NCBI RefSeq assembly: GCF_028069655.1 | Contig: NZ_JAMCOS010000001.1 | Coordinates: 340,001 to 404,000, forward strand | Origin: Acidovorax sp. NCPPB 4044 | GTDB taxonomy: Bacteria; Pseudomonadota; Gammaproteobacteria; Burkholderiales; Burkholderiaceae_C | Direction: 5' to 3' | DNA length: 64,000 bases | Shown here: piece after piece, positions 18,489-27,855 of the stretch | How positions within the stretch are numbered: position 1 is the first letter of the stretch | Layout of the letters: every line of letters starts with the position of its first letter | Notes under the pieces: generated by a model | Seen by the model: the letters and a program-made list of their open reading frames with translations, nothing else | What the model was told of the DNA's origin: nothing | Databases searched by the model: none | Made by a program: the position numbers and the translations under genes

Positions 18489-19439
18489 ATGCGCATCCTT
18501 CTGACGGGATCGACCGGAATGGTCGGCCGCAACTTCATGGAGCATCCCGCCGCCCAGGACTTCGAGATCCTTGCGCCTTCCCATCAATCGCTCGATCTCC
18601 AGGATTACCTGCAGGTGGAGCGCTTCATGGCGCAGAACAGGCCGGATGTGGTGGTTCACGCTGCCGGTGTGGTCGGAGGAATCCAGGCCAACATGGCCCG
18701 GCCGGTGGCGTTCCTGTTGGGCAATCTGGACATGGGCCGCAACGTGGTCATGGCGGCCCGCTCTGCCGGTGTGCGCCGGCTTGTCAATCTCGGGAGCTCC
18801 TGCATGTTTCCCCGGGGGCTGGCCACGCCGCTGCGCGAAGACATGGTGCTCACGGGCGAGCTGGAGCCCACCAACGAGGGCTATGCGCTGGCGAAGATCA
18901 TGGTGGCGCGGTTGTGCGACTACATCAGCCGGCAGAAGGAAGGGTTTGAATACAAGACCCTGATTCCCTGCAACCTGTTTGGCCGCCATGACAAGTTCTC
19001 ACCCGACGTGTCCCATTTGGTGCCTGCGATCCTGCAGAAGATCCATGCAGCGAAGCGCGACGGTGCTCCCAGCGTAGAGATATGGGGAGACGGCAATGCC
19101 CGGCGCGAATTCATGTATGCCGGCGATCTGGCGGACTGCCTGGTAGAGGCCATCCGACGGTTCGACAGTCTGCCTTCCGTCATGAATGTAGGCATCGGTG
19201 CTGACCACACCATCAATGACTATTACCGCATCGGTGCCGAGATCGTCGGCTATACCGGCACGTTCCACCACGACCTGACGAAGCCGGTCGGGATGATGCG
19301 CAAGCTGGTCGATACCTCAGTGGCACGAGGCTGGGGATGGCAGGCTTCGACGCCCCTCGAGGAGGGAATGCGCAAGGCGTATGACTACTACCTTGGCCTG
19401 TCTTCACAAACCCCATCGCAGGCCGCCGGCCGTGTGTGA
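18489..19439 (+). CDS. GDP-fucose synthase / GDP-colitose synthase type epimerase-reductase
   Basis: A 316-residue short-chain dehydrogenase of the Fcl/ColC group. It has the NADP motif MRILLTGSTGMVGRNF, the SGSCMFP-like block GSSCMFPRGL, the catalytic YALAK, and NLFGRHDKFSPDVSHLVPA, whose His matches the epimerase His of E. coli Fcl. These residues support the two-step 3,5- or 5-epimerisation and 4-reduction. Fcl makes GDP-L-fucose; the close relative ColC makes GDP-L-colitose after a ColD step. With a ColD homologue immediately downstream, ColC is as likely as Fcl. The ATG at 18489 matches the family start; the upstream frame overlaps gmd. Confidence 0.88.
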   Translation: MRILLTGSTGMVGRNFMEHPAAQDFEILAPSHQSLDLQDYLQVERFMAQNRPDVVVHAAGVVGGIQANMARPVAFLLGNLDMGRNVVMAARSAGVRRLVNLGSSCMFPRGLATPLREDMVLTGELEPTNEGYALAKIMVARLCDYISRQKEGFEYKTLIPCNLFGRHDKFSPDVSHLVPAILQKIHAAKRDGAPSVEIWGDGNARREFMYAGDLADCLVEAIRRFDSLPSVMNVGIGADHTINDYYRIGAEIVGYTGTFHHDLTKPVGMMRKLVDTSVARGWGWQASTPLEEGMRKAYDYYLGLSSQTPSQAAGRV

Positions 19440-19461
19440 ACAAGCAGATAAGCGAGAGCAA

Positions 19462-20649
19462 ATGACAGCAGCAAACAGCTACCCCCTGGCCAGCACCACG
19501 TGGGACCACGAAGAATATGCATCCCTCCAGGAGGTGATCACATCCGGGATGTTCACCATGGGGCCCAGGGTGGCCGCATTCGAACGGGAATTCGCGGACT
19601 ATGCCGGCAGCAAGCATGCCGTGATGGTCAGTTCGGGATCGGCCGCCAACCTGCTGATGGTGGCGGCGCTTTTCTACCGCAAGCAGGGCACGAGGCTGCG
19701 CCGCGGCGATGAGGTGATCGTGCCGGCGGTGTCCTGGAGTACCACCTACTACCCGCTGTACCAATACGGGCTGAAGCTCAAGTTCGTGGATATCGACCGC
19801 GACACCCTGAACTACGACCTCGAGCAACTCGAGGCCGCCATCACGCCGGCCACGCGCCTGGTCATGGCAGTGAATCTGCTGGGCAATCCCAACGATTTCG
19901 ATCGCATCTCCTCCTTGCTGGAAGGGCGGGACATTGCCCTGATCGAAGACAACTGCGAATCGATGGGTGCGGTCTTCCAGGGCAAGCAGGCGGGAACGAT
20001 CGGATTGATGGGAACGTTCAGTTCCTTCTTCAGCCACCACATCTCCACCATGGAGGGTGGCCTGGTGGTCACGGACGACGACGAACTGCACCATCTCCTG
20101 GTGTGCCTGCGCGCGCATGGCTGGACACGCAACCTGCCCAAGTTCAACCACGTGTGCGGTGAAAAATCGGACGACCCGTTCCAGGAGTCTTTCCGGTTCG
20201 TGCTGCCCGGCTACAACGTCCGCCCCCTCGAGATGAGTGGAGCGCTGGGATCGGCCCAGCTCAGGAAGCTGCCAGGCATGGTGGAGGTCCGCCAGGAGAA
20301 TGCGCGCAAGTTCGTGGCGCTGATGGCCGACTACCCGATGCTCCATGTCCAGAAGGAGATCGGGCAGAGCAGTTGGTTCGGCTTCAGTATGGTCCTGGCA
20401 GAGAACGCTCCATTCGACCGGCGCCAGCTGGTGGCGGCGCTGGAGGCCCACCGGATCGATTGCCGCCCGATCGTGGCGGGAAACTTCGCCAAGAACGAGG
20501 TGATGTCATGGTTCGACCATGAGATCCATGGACAACTGCGCAACGCCGACTGGATCGACCAGCACGGGCTGTTCATCGGCAACCACCACTATCCCCTGGA
20601 CGCCGAGTTCGAGCTGCTGCGTGGTGCGCTCGACACGCTGGTGCGTTGA
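19462..20649 (+). CDS. ColD-type GDP-4-keto-6-deoxymannose 3-dehydratase
   Basis: A 395-residue DegT-family PLP enzyme in which the usual PLP lysine is replaced: the motif reads FFSHHISTMEGG (H192-H193). A histidine here marks the 3-dehydratases ColD and RfbH rather than aminotransferases. RfbH-type enzymes are longer and carry an iron-sulfur cluster; length and GDP-mannose context favour ColD, which removes O-3 and leads to GDP-colitose. Other blocks are VMVSSGSAANLLMV and IALIEDNCESMG. The start ATG at 19462 has AGCGAGAG upstream. If right, the surface glycan contains a 3,6-dideoxyhexose. Confidence 0.85.
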   Translation: MTAANSYPLASTTWDHEEYASLQEVITSGMFTMGPRVAAFEREFADYAGSKHAVMVSSGSAANLLMVAALFYRKQGTRLRRGDEVIVPAVSWSTTYYPLYQYGLKLKFVDIDRDTLNYDLEQLEAAITPATRLVMAVNLLGNPNDFDRISSLLEGRDIALIEDNCESMGAVFQGKQAGTIGLMGTFSSFFSHHISTMEGGLVVTDDDELHHLLVCLRAHGWTRNLPKFNHVCGEKSDDPFQESFRFVLPGYNVRPLEMSGALGSAQLRKLPGMVEVRQENARKFVALMADYPMLHVQKEIGQSSWFGFSMVLAENAPFDRRQLVAALEAHRIDCRPIVAGNFAKNEVMSWFDHEIHGQLRNADWIDQHGLFIGNHHYPLDAEFELLRGALDTLVR

Positions 20650-22208
20650 GGCGCACGGTGGCTGGAGCGGATGCGGCGGGCTGGAGGACCCGGGTGGTCC
20701 TTGTCGCCCTCGCCGGCGCGATGGTCGCCATGTCCTTGCTCAAATACCAGGCGCTGGCCAGCAATTGGTTCGATCTCGGGCTTTTTGAGAGCGTCTTCTA
20801 TGCCTATGCGCAGGAGGGCGGCACCGGGCACGCCTTTTTCGGGCATGCCCAGCCGTTCATGGGCCTCTACGCGTATGTCTACCTGTGGCTGGGGCCGTTG
20901 GGCCTGTTGGCGCTCCAGGGTCTTGCGCTGACCGTCCTTCCTGCCTGGTGGGTGTGGCGCCAGTACGGCCCCTGGCCTGCCCTGGCATTGCTGCTGTATT
21001 ACCCGCTGTGGGCCAATGCGCTGTTCGATTTCCATTTCGACCATCTCGCCGTGCCGTTGCTGCTGGGCTTCTATGTGGCCTATGAGCGGCGAAGCATCGC
21101 CTGGGCCCTGGCCTGCGCTTTGCTGCTGGCCTGGGTCAAGGAGCCGTTCGCGCTGCAGACGGCGGCGTGCGGTGTGTTCCTGATCTGGCAGGCGTGGCGG
21201 CTTCGGGCGGCAGACCCGCTTTCCCGGCGCTGGGCCATGGCGGGCGGAGTACTGGTGGCTGCGGGACTGGCGTGGTTCTATGTGGCGACGCAATGGCTCA
21301 TTCCGCATTTCACCGGTTCGGGCGGGGGCCTGGATGCGGATGCGTTCACCTGGCTCGGCCAGGGGTTGGGCCGCATGGTGGTGCACTTGCTGACCCACCC
21401 CTGGCTTCCCGTGACCGAAGCATTGGCGAACCCGGGAAAGCTGCTCTATCTGTTCATCTGTTTCGGACTGCTGGCCTTCATCCCGCTGCTGAGCCCCCAA
21501 TGGCTGATTCCTGCCCTGCCGCCGTTGCTGATCGCGATGCTGGCGCGGTCGGAGAACTACTACAGCTACGGCAACCACTACACGGCAGGCCTCATCGCGC
21601 CGCTGATCGTGGCATTTGCGCACGGCATGCCGGCGTTCCGGCGCATCTGCGCCCGTTGCGGGCTGTCGTCCGTGGCAGCGGTGCGGTTGCTCTGTCTCGT
21701 GCTGCTGGTGGGCCACGTGATGTTCGCGCCTTCCCCGCTGGGACGTCTTTTCTGGAGTGACAAGGTGTGGAGTTACAGCAAGCAGGCCTATTGGCCGGAT
21801 GCGCGCACCCAGCGCATCAAGTCGGCCATCGAGCGCTGGATTCCACACGATCCCGGCATCAGCGTTGCGACGCAGAACCCCCTGAACTGGGGCCATCTGC
21901 CACGCCGCGAGGCGTACTTTGCCTTCCCCGACGGCGTCTTCGAGGCAAAGGCCGTCCCCGGCTGGACTCTGGGCAGCGCCGGATGGCGCGTTGCGCCGGC
22001 ACGGATGCGCCAGGCCGACTATGTCGTCCTGGATGAAAAGCGCCCATGGTTCCTGCTGGACCGAGGCTGTCTCTGGCTGCATGGCCGGTGCACGGACGAA
22101 GCGGCAGCACAGCGCTACCGCGGTGCGGTGGCCGAGGTGAGAAAGCGCTACGCGCTGGTTTATGAAGACGATGGTTTTTCCATCTTCCGCCGCACGGAGA
22201 CACCATGA
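20646..22208 (+). CDS. DUF2079 polytopic membrane protein
   Basis: A 520-residue protein with about ten membrane helices. It shows the DUF2079 hallmarks FDLGLFESVFYAYAQ near the N-terminus, then DFHFDHLAVPLLLGFY and NYYSYGNHYTAGLIAPLIVAF. The family resembles GT-C glycosyltransferases, with acidic and His residues in periplasmic loops. The TTG at 20646 overlaps the previous stop; a GTG at 20658 is in frame and may be the real start. The stop overlaps the next ATG by 4 bp. It could be a glycosyltransferase or, lacking any other candidate, the polymerase; neither is shown. Confidence 0.78.
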   Translation: MRRTVAGADAAGWRTRVVLVALAGAMVAMSLLKYQALASNWFDLGLFESVFYAYAQEGGTGHAFFGHAQPFMGLYAYVYLWLGPLGLLALQGLALTVLPAWWVWRQYGPWPALALLLYYPLWANALFDFHFDHLAVPLLLGFYVAYERRSIAWALACALLLAWVKEPFALQTAACGVFLIWQAWRLRAADPLSRRWAMAGGVLVAAGLAWFYVATQWLIPHFTGSGGGLDADAFTWLGQGLGRMVVHLLTHPWLPVTEALANPGKLLYLFICFGLLAFIPLLSPQWLIPALPPLLIAMLARSENYYSYGNHYTAGLIAPLIVAFAHGMPAFRRICARCGLSSVAAVRLLCLVLLVGHVMFAPSPLGRLFWSDKVWSYSKQAYWPDARTQRIKSAIERWIPHDPGISVATQNPLNWGHLPRREAYFAFPDGVFEAKAVPGWTLGSAGWRVAPARMRQADYVVLDEKRPWFLLDRGCLWLHGRCTDEAAAQRYRGAVAEVRKRYALVYEDDGFSIFRRTETP

Positions 22209-25200
22209 GAAAAACCGTTCTGCGGACCCCGTTGCGACACGGGCTCTGGCAAAGCGCCCTGGCGCTGCTGCTGCTGCTACCCGGCGCCGCTTCTGCGGCG
22301 GATGTCGCCACCGATGTGGCGTTTGGTCCGCCGCCCATGCCCGGGTACCTGGGGCGGCTTCTGCAACCCGTGAAGGCGGGCGACCCCCTGCTGCCGGGGT
22401 CTTTCGACCTCAAGGCACAACTGGGCCTGAAGCATGTGCCCGCGATGGAACTGGATTCGAGCGTGCCGCTGGAAGCCAGCCCTTCGGCCGGCCGGCCTGC
22501 AGGCGCCGAGCGCGGTGTGCGGCTGACCCCGCCTCCCGATACGGACCTTTCGGCCTACGACGAACTCTGGGTCGACCATGCTGCGCCGGGCCACTGTACG
22601 CCGCAACTGGAACTGCAGACGAATGAAGGATTGCAGGAGGGGCGCCTCAGCAGTACGACCATCGTGGGCATGGCGGAAGGGCGCGGCGTTCTTTTCACCG
22701 AGCAGCCGTATCGCATGCCGTGGGTCGGCAAGGACATGTTCTACCTGCTGGCCCGCCAGTTGGGAAGCCGCGACGACCGCCAGTGGCGTTATGCCCAGGA
22801 TGGCGATGCCACGGTGCTCCAGCGGCGCCTGCAGGTTCCGCTGGACCGGGCGCAGGTCATCGAGCTGGAATTCCCTTCCGGGGCGCGCCTCAACGGGGTC
22901 AACCTCCTCATCAGCGTGGGAGACCATCACCGCCCGAGCCGGCTGCTGACCCCGGCCGATTTCACGAGTGAGACCCAGGACGACGGTGTGCGGACGCGCG
23001 TGCGGTTGCGCGTAGACCGGGTCCTGGCGGAATACCGCCAAAGCAAGCGGCCGGTGTCTCTGGCCGAGGTGCTGGTGTTCTACCAAGGCACCAAGGAGCG
23101 CGCGCTCTCTGACAAGCCATTGCGCCGATTGACCCTCCTGAGCCTTCCCGGCGCCGGGCTCGTGGCGGCGGGGGACCGCACGCTGCAGGCGCCCATGAAA
23201 ACGGAGCAGCTCACGGCAAACACCTGGCGCACCTCGCTGGACCTCAAGGATGTCACGGGCCGCTGGGTCGCCCGCATGCCGCTGCGCATGGCGGAGTGGC
23301 AGATCACCGGCGGTGCTGCGTGCCGGGTGGAGCTTCTGGGGGCCCACCTGGTGAAGCTGAAGCGATCCAGCTCGCCGGCTTTCGTGAACTACATGGCAGC
23401 GCATGTCCGTGCGCTGGGCGGTCCTTTCCTGGTGAGGCCCGAGGACCGGACGGGCATCGAATGGCTGGATATCGCCGCCCAGTTGCCGCTCGCATGGGCG
23501 CAGCCGCTGCCGCAGTCTCCGCGGGTGCGGGGCTCCGACGCGGAGTACCCGGGGTGGGGCCTGCGCGTGGCTTCTACCGGAGGCAATGTCCTGGACGGCG
23601 CGCAGGGAGAGGGCCTCGCTTTTTCCGGCGGGGCCGCGGTATCGATGGATTGGCGCGTCGACTTCCGGGTACAGCCGGGCCAGCGTCTCCATGTGGATGT
23701 GCGCTCCGAAGACCACCGGCAACCGGAGATCGACGTCCGGGTCATGGCCGAAGGCGGCCGGCAATATGACTTCCGGGTGCCGCCCAACCAGCCGGTGCTG
23801 CTCGACCGCCGGATCCCCGAAGGCGTGCGGGTGCGCTCCATCGCCTTGCGGCTGGATGCGCAGGGCCTGGGCACGCCCTGGTCGGTGCGAGGCGTCACGG
23901 TATTCCGCCCCTACCGCATGGAAGCGGCACAGGTGGGCAATGCCTACCGCCCCGGCTGGGGTGTGATTCCCCTCGTGGTCCAGCCGGAAGAGGCGGACCC
24001 GGGGGACACGTGGCGCTCTGACGGCATGCAGGCCGTCGGAGCACTGCATTCACGCCAGGGAGCTCCGGGCGGCACGGTGCTGCGCTGGACCACCCCGGTG
24101 CAACTGCCGGCACGGCACGTCCTCGACCTGCGGCTGCGGTATGAGATCCAGGGTGCGGAAATCGACCCTTGCTGGCTGCGTGCGGAGATCCGCGGCGACC
24201 GGGGCCACCGGTTGGAGCGGCAGCTGTGCTCTCGCGACGGAGACATCCGGGAGGGGGTGACCGCCGACCTCCTCGAACACTTCGACGAGGACGAACAGAT
24301 CGTCGCCATCCACTGGAAGGGGGCGCTGTATGTGGAGCAGCCTGCGCAGGTGAATCTGCAGGCCTCGATCGGCGTCGGCGCCCGCCCGTCCGTGAACGAG
24401 ACCCTGTCCCGCGGGCCGGTGCTGCTCATGGGGGGCGAGCGATGGCTTCCCGGAACGCTGACGGCCGATGTCCGGAAGACCCTGGCGCAGGGCCGCCGGC
24501 CTGTCTGGCTGGACTACGGCAGGCTGACCATTGCGCCGAAGCAGGACATGGCTCCCGCGCTGCTTCAGGACGATGACCTGTTCGAGCTCAAGCGCGTCAC
24601 GCTCGTCAGCGACCAGGATGCGCAGTCCGCGGCCGTGGTCCAGTGGCGCGAGCAGTTGCGCCCCCCAGCGCCATCGCCCGGCATGGGCAAGCTCCAGAAA
24701 CTTGGTGTGGCACTGCTGGCCGGGCTGGGGGTCTGGCTGGTATGGCGCGGGCTGGCCTGGCGGTGGCGCGCGGTCCTGCGGCTGGTACAGCCACTGCGGG
24801 ACCGCAGCCGCCAACTGGCCGCGAAGGCCTGGGCGCTGTGCGAGCACCTGAGCGCTGCCGCCAGCCGCCACATGCCGCTGTTCCATTTCGCCGTGATGGT
24901 GGCGGCGCTGCCGCTGTTCTGGCGGGCCGGGCGCGGTGACGAGGGCGCCCCATGGTTGCTGGGTGCGGGCGTTTCCCTCTGGATCACCTCTGCCCTGCAC
25001 CTGTGGCGGGAACTGCCGGCCTGGGGGCGGTTCTTCGTCCAGTACCTGTGGCCCTGCATGTGGATCGCCTGGGTGGCCTGGGCGTTGGGCGCCTACGAAG
25101 CGCCGTCGACGCTGGCCGCCGCTGCGGCCACGGCGGCCGGCACCCTCTGGCCGGTGGCATCTGCAGTACACCGGTCGCTGTGGTGGATGCGCAGGGGCAT

Positions 25201-25573
25201 GGGGCTGCTGGTCGGCGGCGTGCTGTGCCTGGCGGCCATCTGCTATGGCCTCGGCTTCATGAGCACGGTCGATTGGGGTGAGAACGTCTTCATCACCCTG
25301 GGTGGGCTCTGCATGATCGCGGCATGGTGGTGTGCCGTGCGGAGCGCGCGTGAAGGCCTGACGCGGTGGCGGCCGGGGCTGGCCCGCTGGCTGTACGGCG
25401 AACGGGGAGGGCCTTTCCTGGTCGGTGCGATGCTCGCGCTGGTGGCGTCGATGGTGCTGCTGCAGCTCGGCATGAGCCAGCTCGCGGCGCACGTGGTGAC
25501 GCTGTGCTTCTACCAGCTCTGCCTCGGCGTCGCGCTGCAGGCCTGGGTGCATGCAAGGCGGGGACCTCCCTAG
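22205..25573 (+). CDS. Large exported envelope protein of unknown family, complete paralogue of 1-2536
   Basis: This 1122-residue protein has a signal peptide (residues 1-31, LALLLLLPGAASA), a long extracytoplasmic region to about residue 825, and about eight membrane helices from 828 to the end. Two parts of the soluble region look like beta-sandwich, carbohydrate-binding-type folds (VDFRVQPGQRLHVDV). It shares many short blocks with the truncated protein at the left edge. It is tightly coupled: ATGA overlap with the DUF2079 gene upstream and no gap before the flippase downstream. I do not recognise the family. A role in polymer synthesis or transport across the periplasm is an inference from context and topology. 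Confidence 0.85.
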   Translation: MRKTVLRTPLRHGLWQSALALLLLLPGAASAADVATDVAFGPPPMPGYLGRLLQPVKAGDPLLPGSFDLKAQLGLKHVPAMELDSSVPLEASPSAGRPAGAERGVRLTPPPDTDLSAYDELWVDHAAPGHCTPQLELQTNEGLQEGRLSSTTIVGMAEGRGVLFTEQPYRMPWVGKDMFYLLARQLGSRDDRQWRYAQDGDATVLQRRLQVPLDRAQVIELEFPSGARLNGVNLLISVGDHHRPSRLLTPADFTSETQDDGVRTRVRLRVDRVLAEYRQSKRPVSLAEVLVFYQGTKERALSDKPLRRLTLLSLPGAGLVAAGDRTLQAPMKTEQLTANTWRTSLDLKDVTGRWVARMPLRMAEWQITGGAACRVELLGAHLVKLKRSSSPAFVNYMAAHVRALGGPFLVRPEDRTGIEWLDIAAQLPLAWAQPLPQSPRVRGSDAEYPGWGLRVASTGGNVLDGAQGEGLAFSGGAAVSMDWRVDFRVQPGQRLHVDVRSEDHRQPEIDVRVMAEGGRQYDFRVPPNQPVLLDRRIPEGVRVRSIALRLDAQGLGTPWSVRGVTVFRPYRMEAAQVGNAYRPGWGVIPLVVQPEEADPGDTWRSDGMQAVGALHSRQGAPGGTVLRWTTPVQLPARHVLDLRLRYEIQGAEIDPCWLRAEIRGDRGHRLERQLCSRDGDIREGVTADLLEHFDEDEQIVAIHWKGALYVEQPAQVNLQASIGVGARPSVNETLSRGPVLLMGGERWLPGTLTADVRKTLAQGRRPVWLDYGRLTIAPKQDMAPALLQDDDLFELKRVTLVSDQDAQSAAVVQWREQLRPPAPSPGMGKLQKLGVALLAGLGVWLVWRGLAWRWRAVLRLVQPLRDRSRQLAAKAWALCEHLSAAASRHMPLFHFAVMVAALPLFWRAGRGDEGAPWLLGAGVSLWITSALHLWRELPAWGRFFVQYLWPCMWIAWVAWALGAYEAPSTLAAAAATAAGTLWPVASAVHRSLWWMRRGMGLLVGGVLCLAAICYGLGFMSTVDWGENVFITLGGLCMIAAWWCAVRSAREGLTRWRPGLARWLYGERGGPFLVGAMLALVASMVLLQLGMSQLAAHVVTLCFYQLCLGVALQAWVHARRGPP

Positions 25574-26749
25574 ATGTGGTTGCGCGGATGGGCCAACCAG
25601 GCGGCTGCGAGCCTGTGGGTCGCGGCTGTCTCCATGGTGCTGGTGTTCGCGCTGGGGCGCCTGCTGGGGCCTGCGGCATTCGGTGAATACAACTATGTGC
25701 TGACGCTGGCATCGCTGATCGCGATCCTGCAGGACGGTGGTTTCAAGACCCTGCTGCAGCGGGAGTCCGCGCACCGCAGCATCGAGGTGGAACCCGCGAT
25801 GGTGCTGCGCTATGCGCTGGGGCACGTTCTGCTGGTCAGTGCCGTGGCACTGGCCCTGGTGCTGGCGCTGGCGGGAGAGCGCCGGCTACCCCTGTCCTTG
25901 GCGGTGGCGACGATGGCCCTGCTGGCGGTGGCCAACGCGGTATCTGCGCGCTGGCGAGGGCAGGGGCTCTACGCACGCGACGCCCTCTGGCAAGTGGGAT
26001 TGCGCAGCGCCACGGCATTGGCGGTGCTGGCCTGCGTGCTGCTCTGGCGCATGGACACCACGGCGGTATTCGTCGGATGGGCGGCCGGCGTGGTGGTTTC
26101 GCTGGCAGTGGTGCGCTTCATGGCAAAGCCCCGGTGGAACCCTCCGGGCACCGTGTACCGGACGGCCGCGGCGTTCATGCTGATCGACCTCGCCACGACC
26201 ATCTATTTCCGCATCGACATCGTGATGATGGAGCGCCTGGGCGTGCCGTCCGACGACATCGGCCGCTATGCCGCGGCCTATCGCCTGTTCGAAGGCGGCG
26301 TGCTTTTGCTGGCGCCCGCTGCCACCATCCTCTTCCGGGAGCTGCGGCTGCGCTGGCAGGAGCGCGAAGCCGCGCGGGTGCTGCTGCGGCGTGCGCTGGG
26401 GGGCGCGCTGGCGCTGGCTGCCGCAGGGGCTGCCGTGGTGCACTGGCTGGCCGAGCCCCTGCTGGTGCTGGCCTACGGCGCGGCCTATGCGGGCGCGGCT
26501 CCGCTCCTGTCGTGGCTGCTCGTCGCCTTTCTTTTCCTGGCGCCGAACTACGTGTTGACCCAGGCCGCGGTCGCCCTCGGACGCGAGCGCTGGTATGCGG
26601 GGGCGGTGTGCGTTGCCGCCGTGGTCAATGTCGGTCTGAATTTCTGGCTGCTCCCCCGGTTCGGCGTCGTCGGTGCGGCCTGGGCCAGCATCGCGACCGA
26701 AGCGGTGCTGATGCTGCTTTTGTACAAAGGGGTGCGTTCATGGCTTTGA
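25574..26749 (+). CDS. Second polysaccharide flippase (Wzx/MATE-like)
   Basis: A 391-residue MOP-superfamily membrane protein with ten to twelve helices. It starts with a helix carrying AAASLWVAAVSMVLVFALGR, then LLGPAAFGEYNYVLTLASL, the conserved N-terminal flippase pattern. YFRIDIVMMERLG is a typical mid-protein motif of Wzx-like proteins. It is much more GC-rich than the other flippase at 15276 and unlike it in sequence, so the two are not a recent duplication. It starts directly after the stop of the previous gene and overlaps the GT4 gene by 10 bp. Confidence 0.87.
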   Translation: MWLRGWANQAAASLWVAAVSMVLVFALGRLLGPAAFGEYNYVLTLASLIAILQDGGFKTLLQRESAHRSIEVEPAMVLRYALGHVLLVSAVALALVLALAGERRLPLSLAVATMALLAVANAVSARWRGQGLYARDALWQVGLRSATALAVLACVLLWRMDTTAVFVGWAAGVVVSLAVVRFMAKPRWNPPGTVYRTAAAFMLIDLATTIYFRIDIVMMERLGVPSDDIGRYAAAYRLFEGGVLLLAPAATILFRELRLRWQEREAARVLLRRALGGALALAAAGAAVVHWLAEPLLVLAYGAAYAGAAPLLSWLLVAFLFLAPNYVLTQAAVALGRERWYAGAVCVAAVVNVGLNFWLLPRFGVVGAAWASIATEAVLMLLLYKGVRSWL

Positions 26750-27831
26750 AGGGCGTGGTGCTCTACGATTTTCTGCATGCGAAAGGCGGCGCCGAGCGGT
26801 TGACGCTGGACCTGGTGCGTGGCCTGGAGGGCACCGAGCTGTGCTACGGCTACCGCCAGCCCGAGGTGTTCTCGGCCGGCGAGCTGGCCGGTATCGCGTG
26901 CCATGACCTGGAGGCGACGACGCCGGTGCCGGGCTGGCGCACGTTGAAGGTGCTGCGTGCCTTTGCCGGACGGCGTGCCGCCTTCCTGGACCGGTACGAT
27001 TGGGCGATCTACAGCGGCGTGCTCGCACCGGTGGCCGTGCGGCACCGCAAGGGGCAGCGCAACCTCTATTACTGCCACACACCGCCACGGTTCGTGTATG
27101 ACCTCCGTGACTACTACCGGGACAAGTTCTCGCCGCTCCTGCGGCCCGCGCTGGCGGTGCTCGCGGCCTACCTGAAGCAGCAGTACGAGGCCTCGGTGGC
27201 CGCCATGGATGTGGTGATCGCCAACTCCGAGAACGTGCGGAGCCGGCTGCGAACCCACCTGGGTGTGGAGTCGAGGGTGGTGCACCCCCCCATCGATGTC
27301 GAGCGTTTCCGCTGGCGCCAGCAGGGGGATTACTTTCTCTCGCTGGCACGCCTGGAGGATTTCAAGCGCGTCGAATTGATCGTGGATGCCTTCCTGCGCA
27401 TGCCCTCGCGGCAACTGGTGGTGGTTTCGGGGGGATCGCAGTTCGAGATGCTGCGCGCCAAGGCGGCCTCCGCGCCCAACATCCGGTTCACCTCCTGGCT
27501 GGGCGATGAGGCCCTGGCCGAACTGATGGGCGGGGCCCGGGCGTCGATCTACATTCCCCGCGACGAGGATTTCGGCATGTCTCCGGTCGAAAGCATGGCC
27601 GCAGGCAAGCCGGTGATCGGGGTGGCCGAGGGCGGCCTGCTCGAAACCATCGTTCCCGGTGAAACAGGCTGGCTGCTGCCGGCCGAGCCCACGGTGGATC
27701 AATTGATCGAATCGGTGATGTCCCTGTCGGGCGACCGGGCCGCGGCCATGCGCACCGCCTGCGAGAGCCGCGCGCAGGTGTTCAGCAAAGACCGCTTCCT
27801 CCAGAAGATGAAAGAGCTGGTCGCTGAATAA
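26740..27831 (+). CDS. GT4 glycosyltransferase (WbaZ/mannosyltransferase-like)
   Basis: A 363-residue GT-B enzyme. The N-terminal domain begins GVVLYDFLHAKGGAERLTLD and includes YYCHTPPRFVYDLRDYY, a block typical of mannosyltransferases such as WbaZ. The C-terminal GT4 domain shows LSLARLEDFKRVELIVDAF, and the donor-site acidic motif appears as IPRDEDFGMSPVESMAAGKP followed by GVAEGGLLETI. It probably transfers mannose or a GDP-sugar made in this locus to the lipid-linked repeat unit. It is the last gene of the rightward operon, whose stop is only 24 bp from the convergent leftward operon; no terminator is visible in the gap. Confidence 0.9.
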   Translation: MALKGVVLYDFLHAKGGAERLTLDLVRGLEGTELCYGYRQPEVFSAGELAGIACHDLEATTPVPGWRTLKVLRAFAGRRAAFLDRYDWAIYSGVLAPVAVRHRKGQRNLYYCHTPPRFVYDLRDYYRDKFSPLLRPALAVLAAYLKQQYEASVAAMDVVIANSENVRSRLRTHLGVESRVVHPPIDVERFRWRQQGDYFLSLARLEDFKRVELIVDAFLRMPSRQLVVVSGGSQFEMLRAKAASAPNIRFTSWLGDEALAELMGGARASIYIPRDEDFGMSPVESMAAGKPVIGVAEGGLLETIVPGETGWLLPAEPTVDQLIESVMSLSGDRAAAMRTACESRAQVFSKDRFLQKMKELVAE

Positions 27832-27855
27832 AGCGGCCTTCGTACGGGCCCGGAC

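Noticed and set aside
27832..27855. Terminator between the convergent polysaccharide operons
   Set aside because: The 24-bp gap has no stem with a T-tract.
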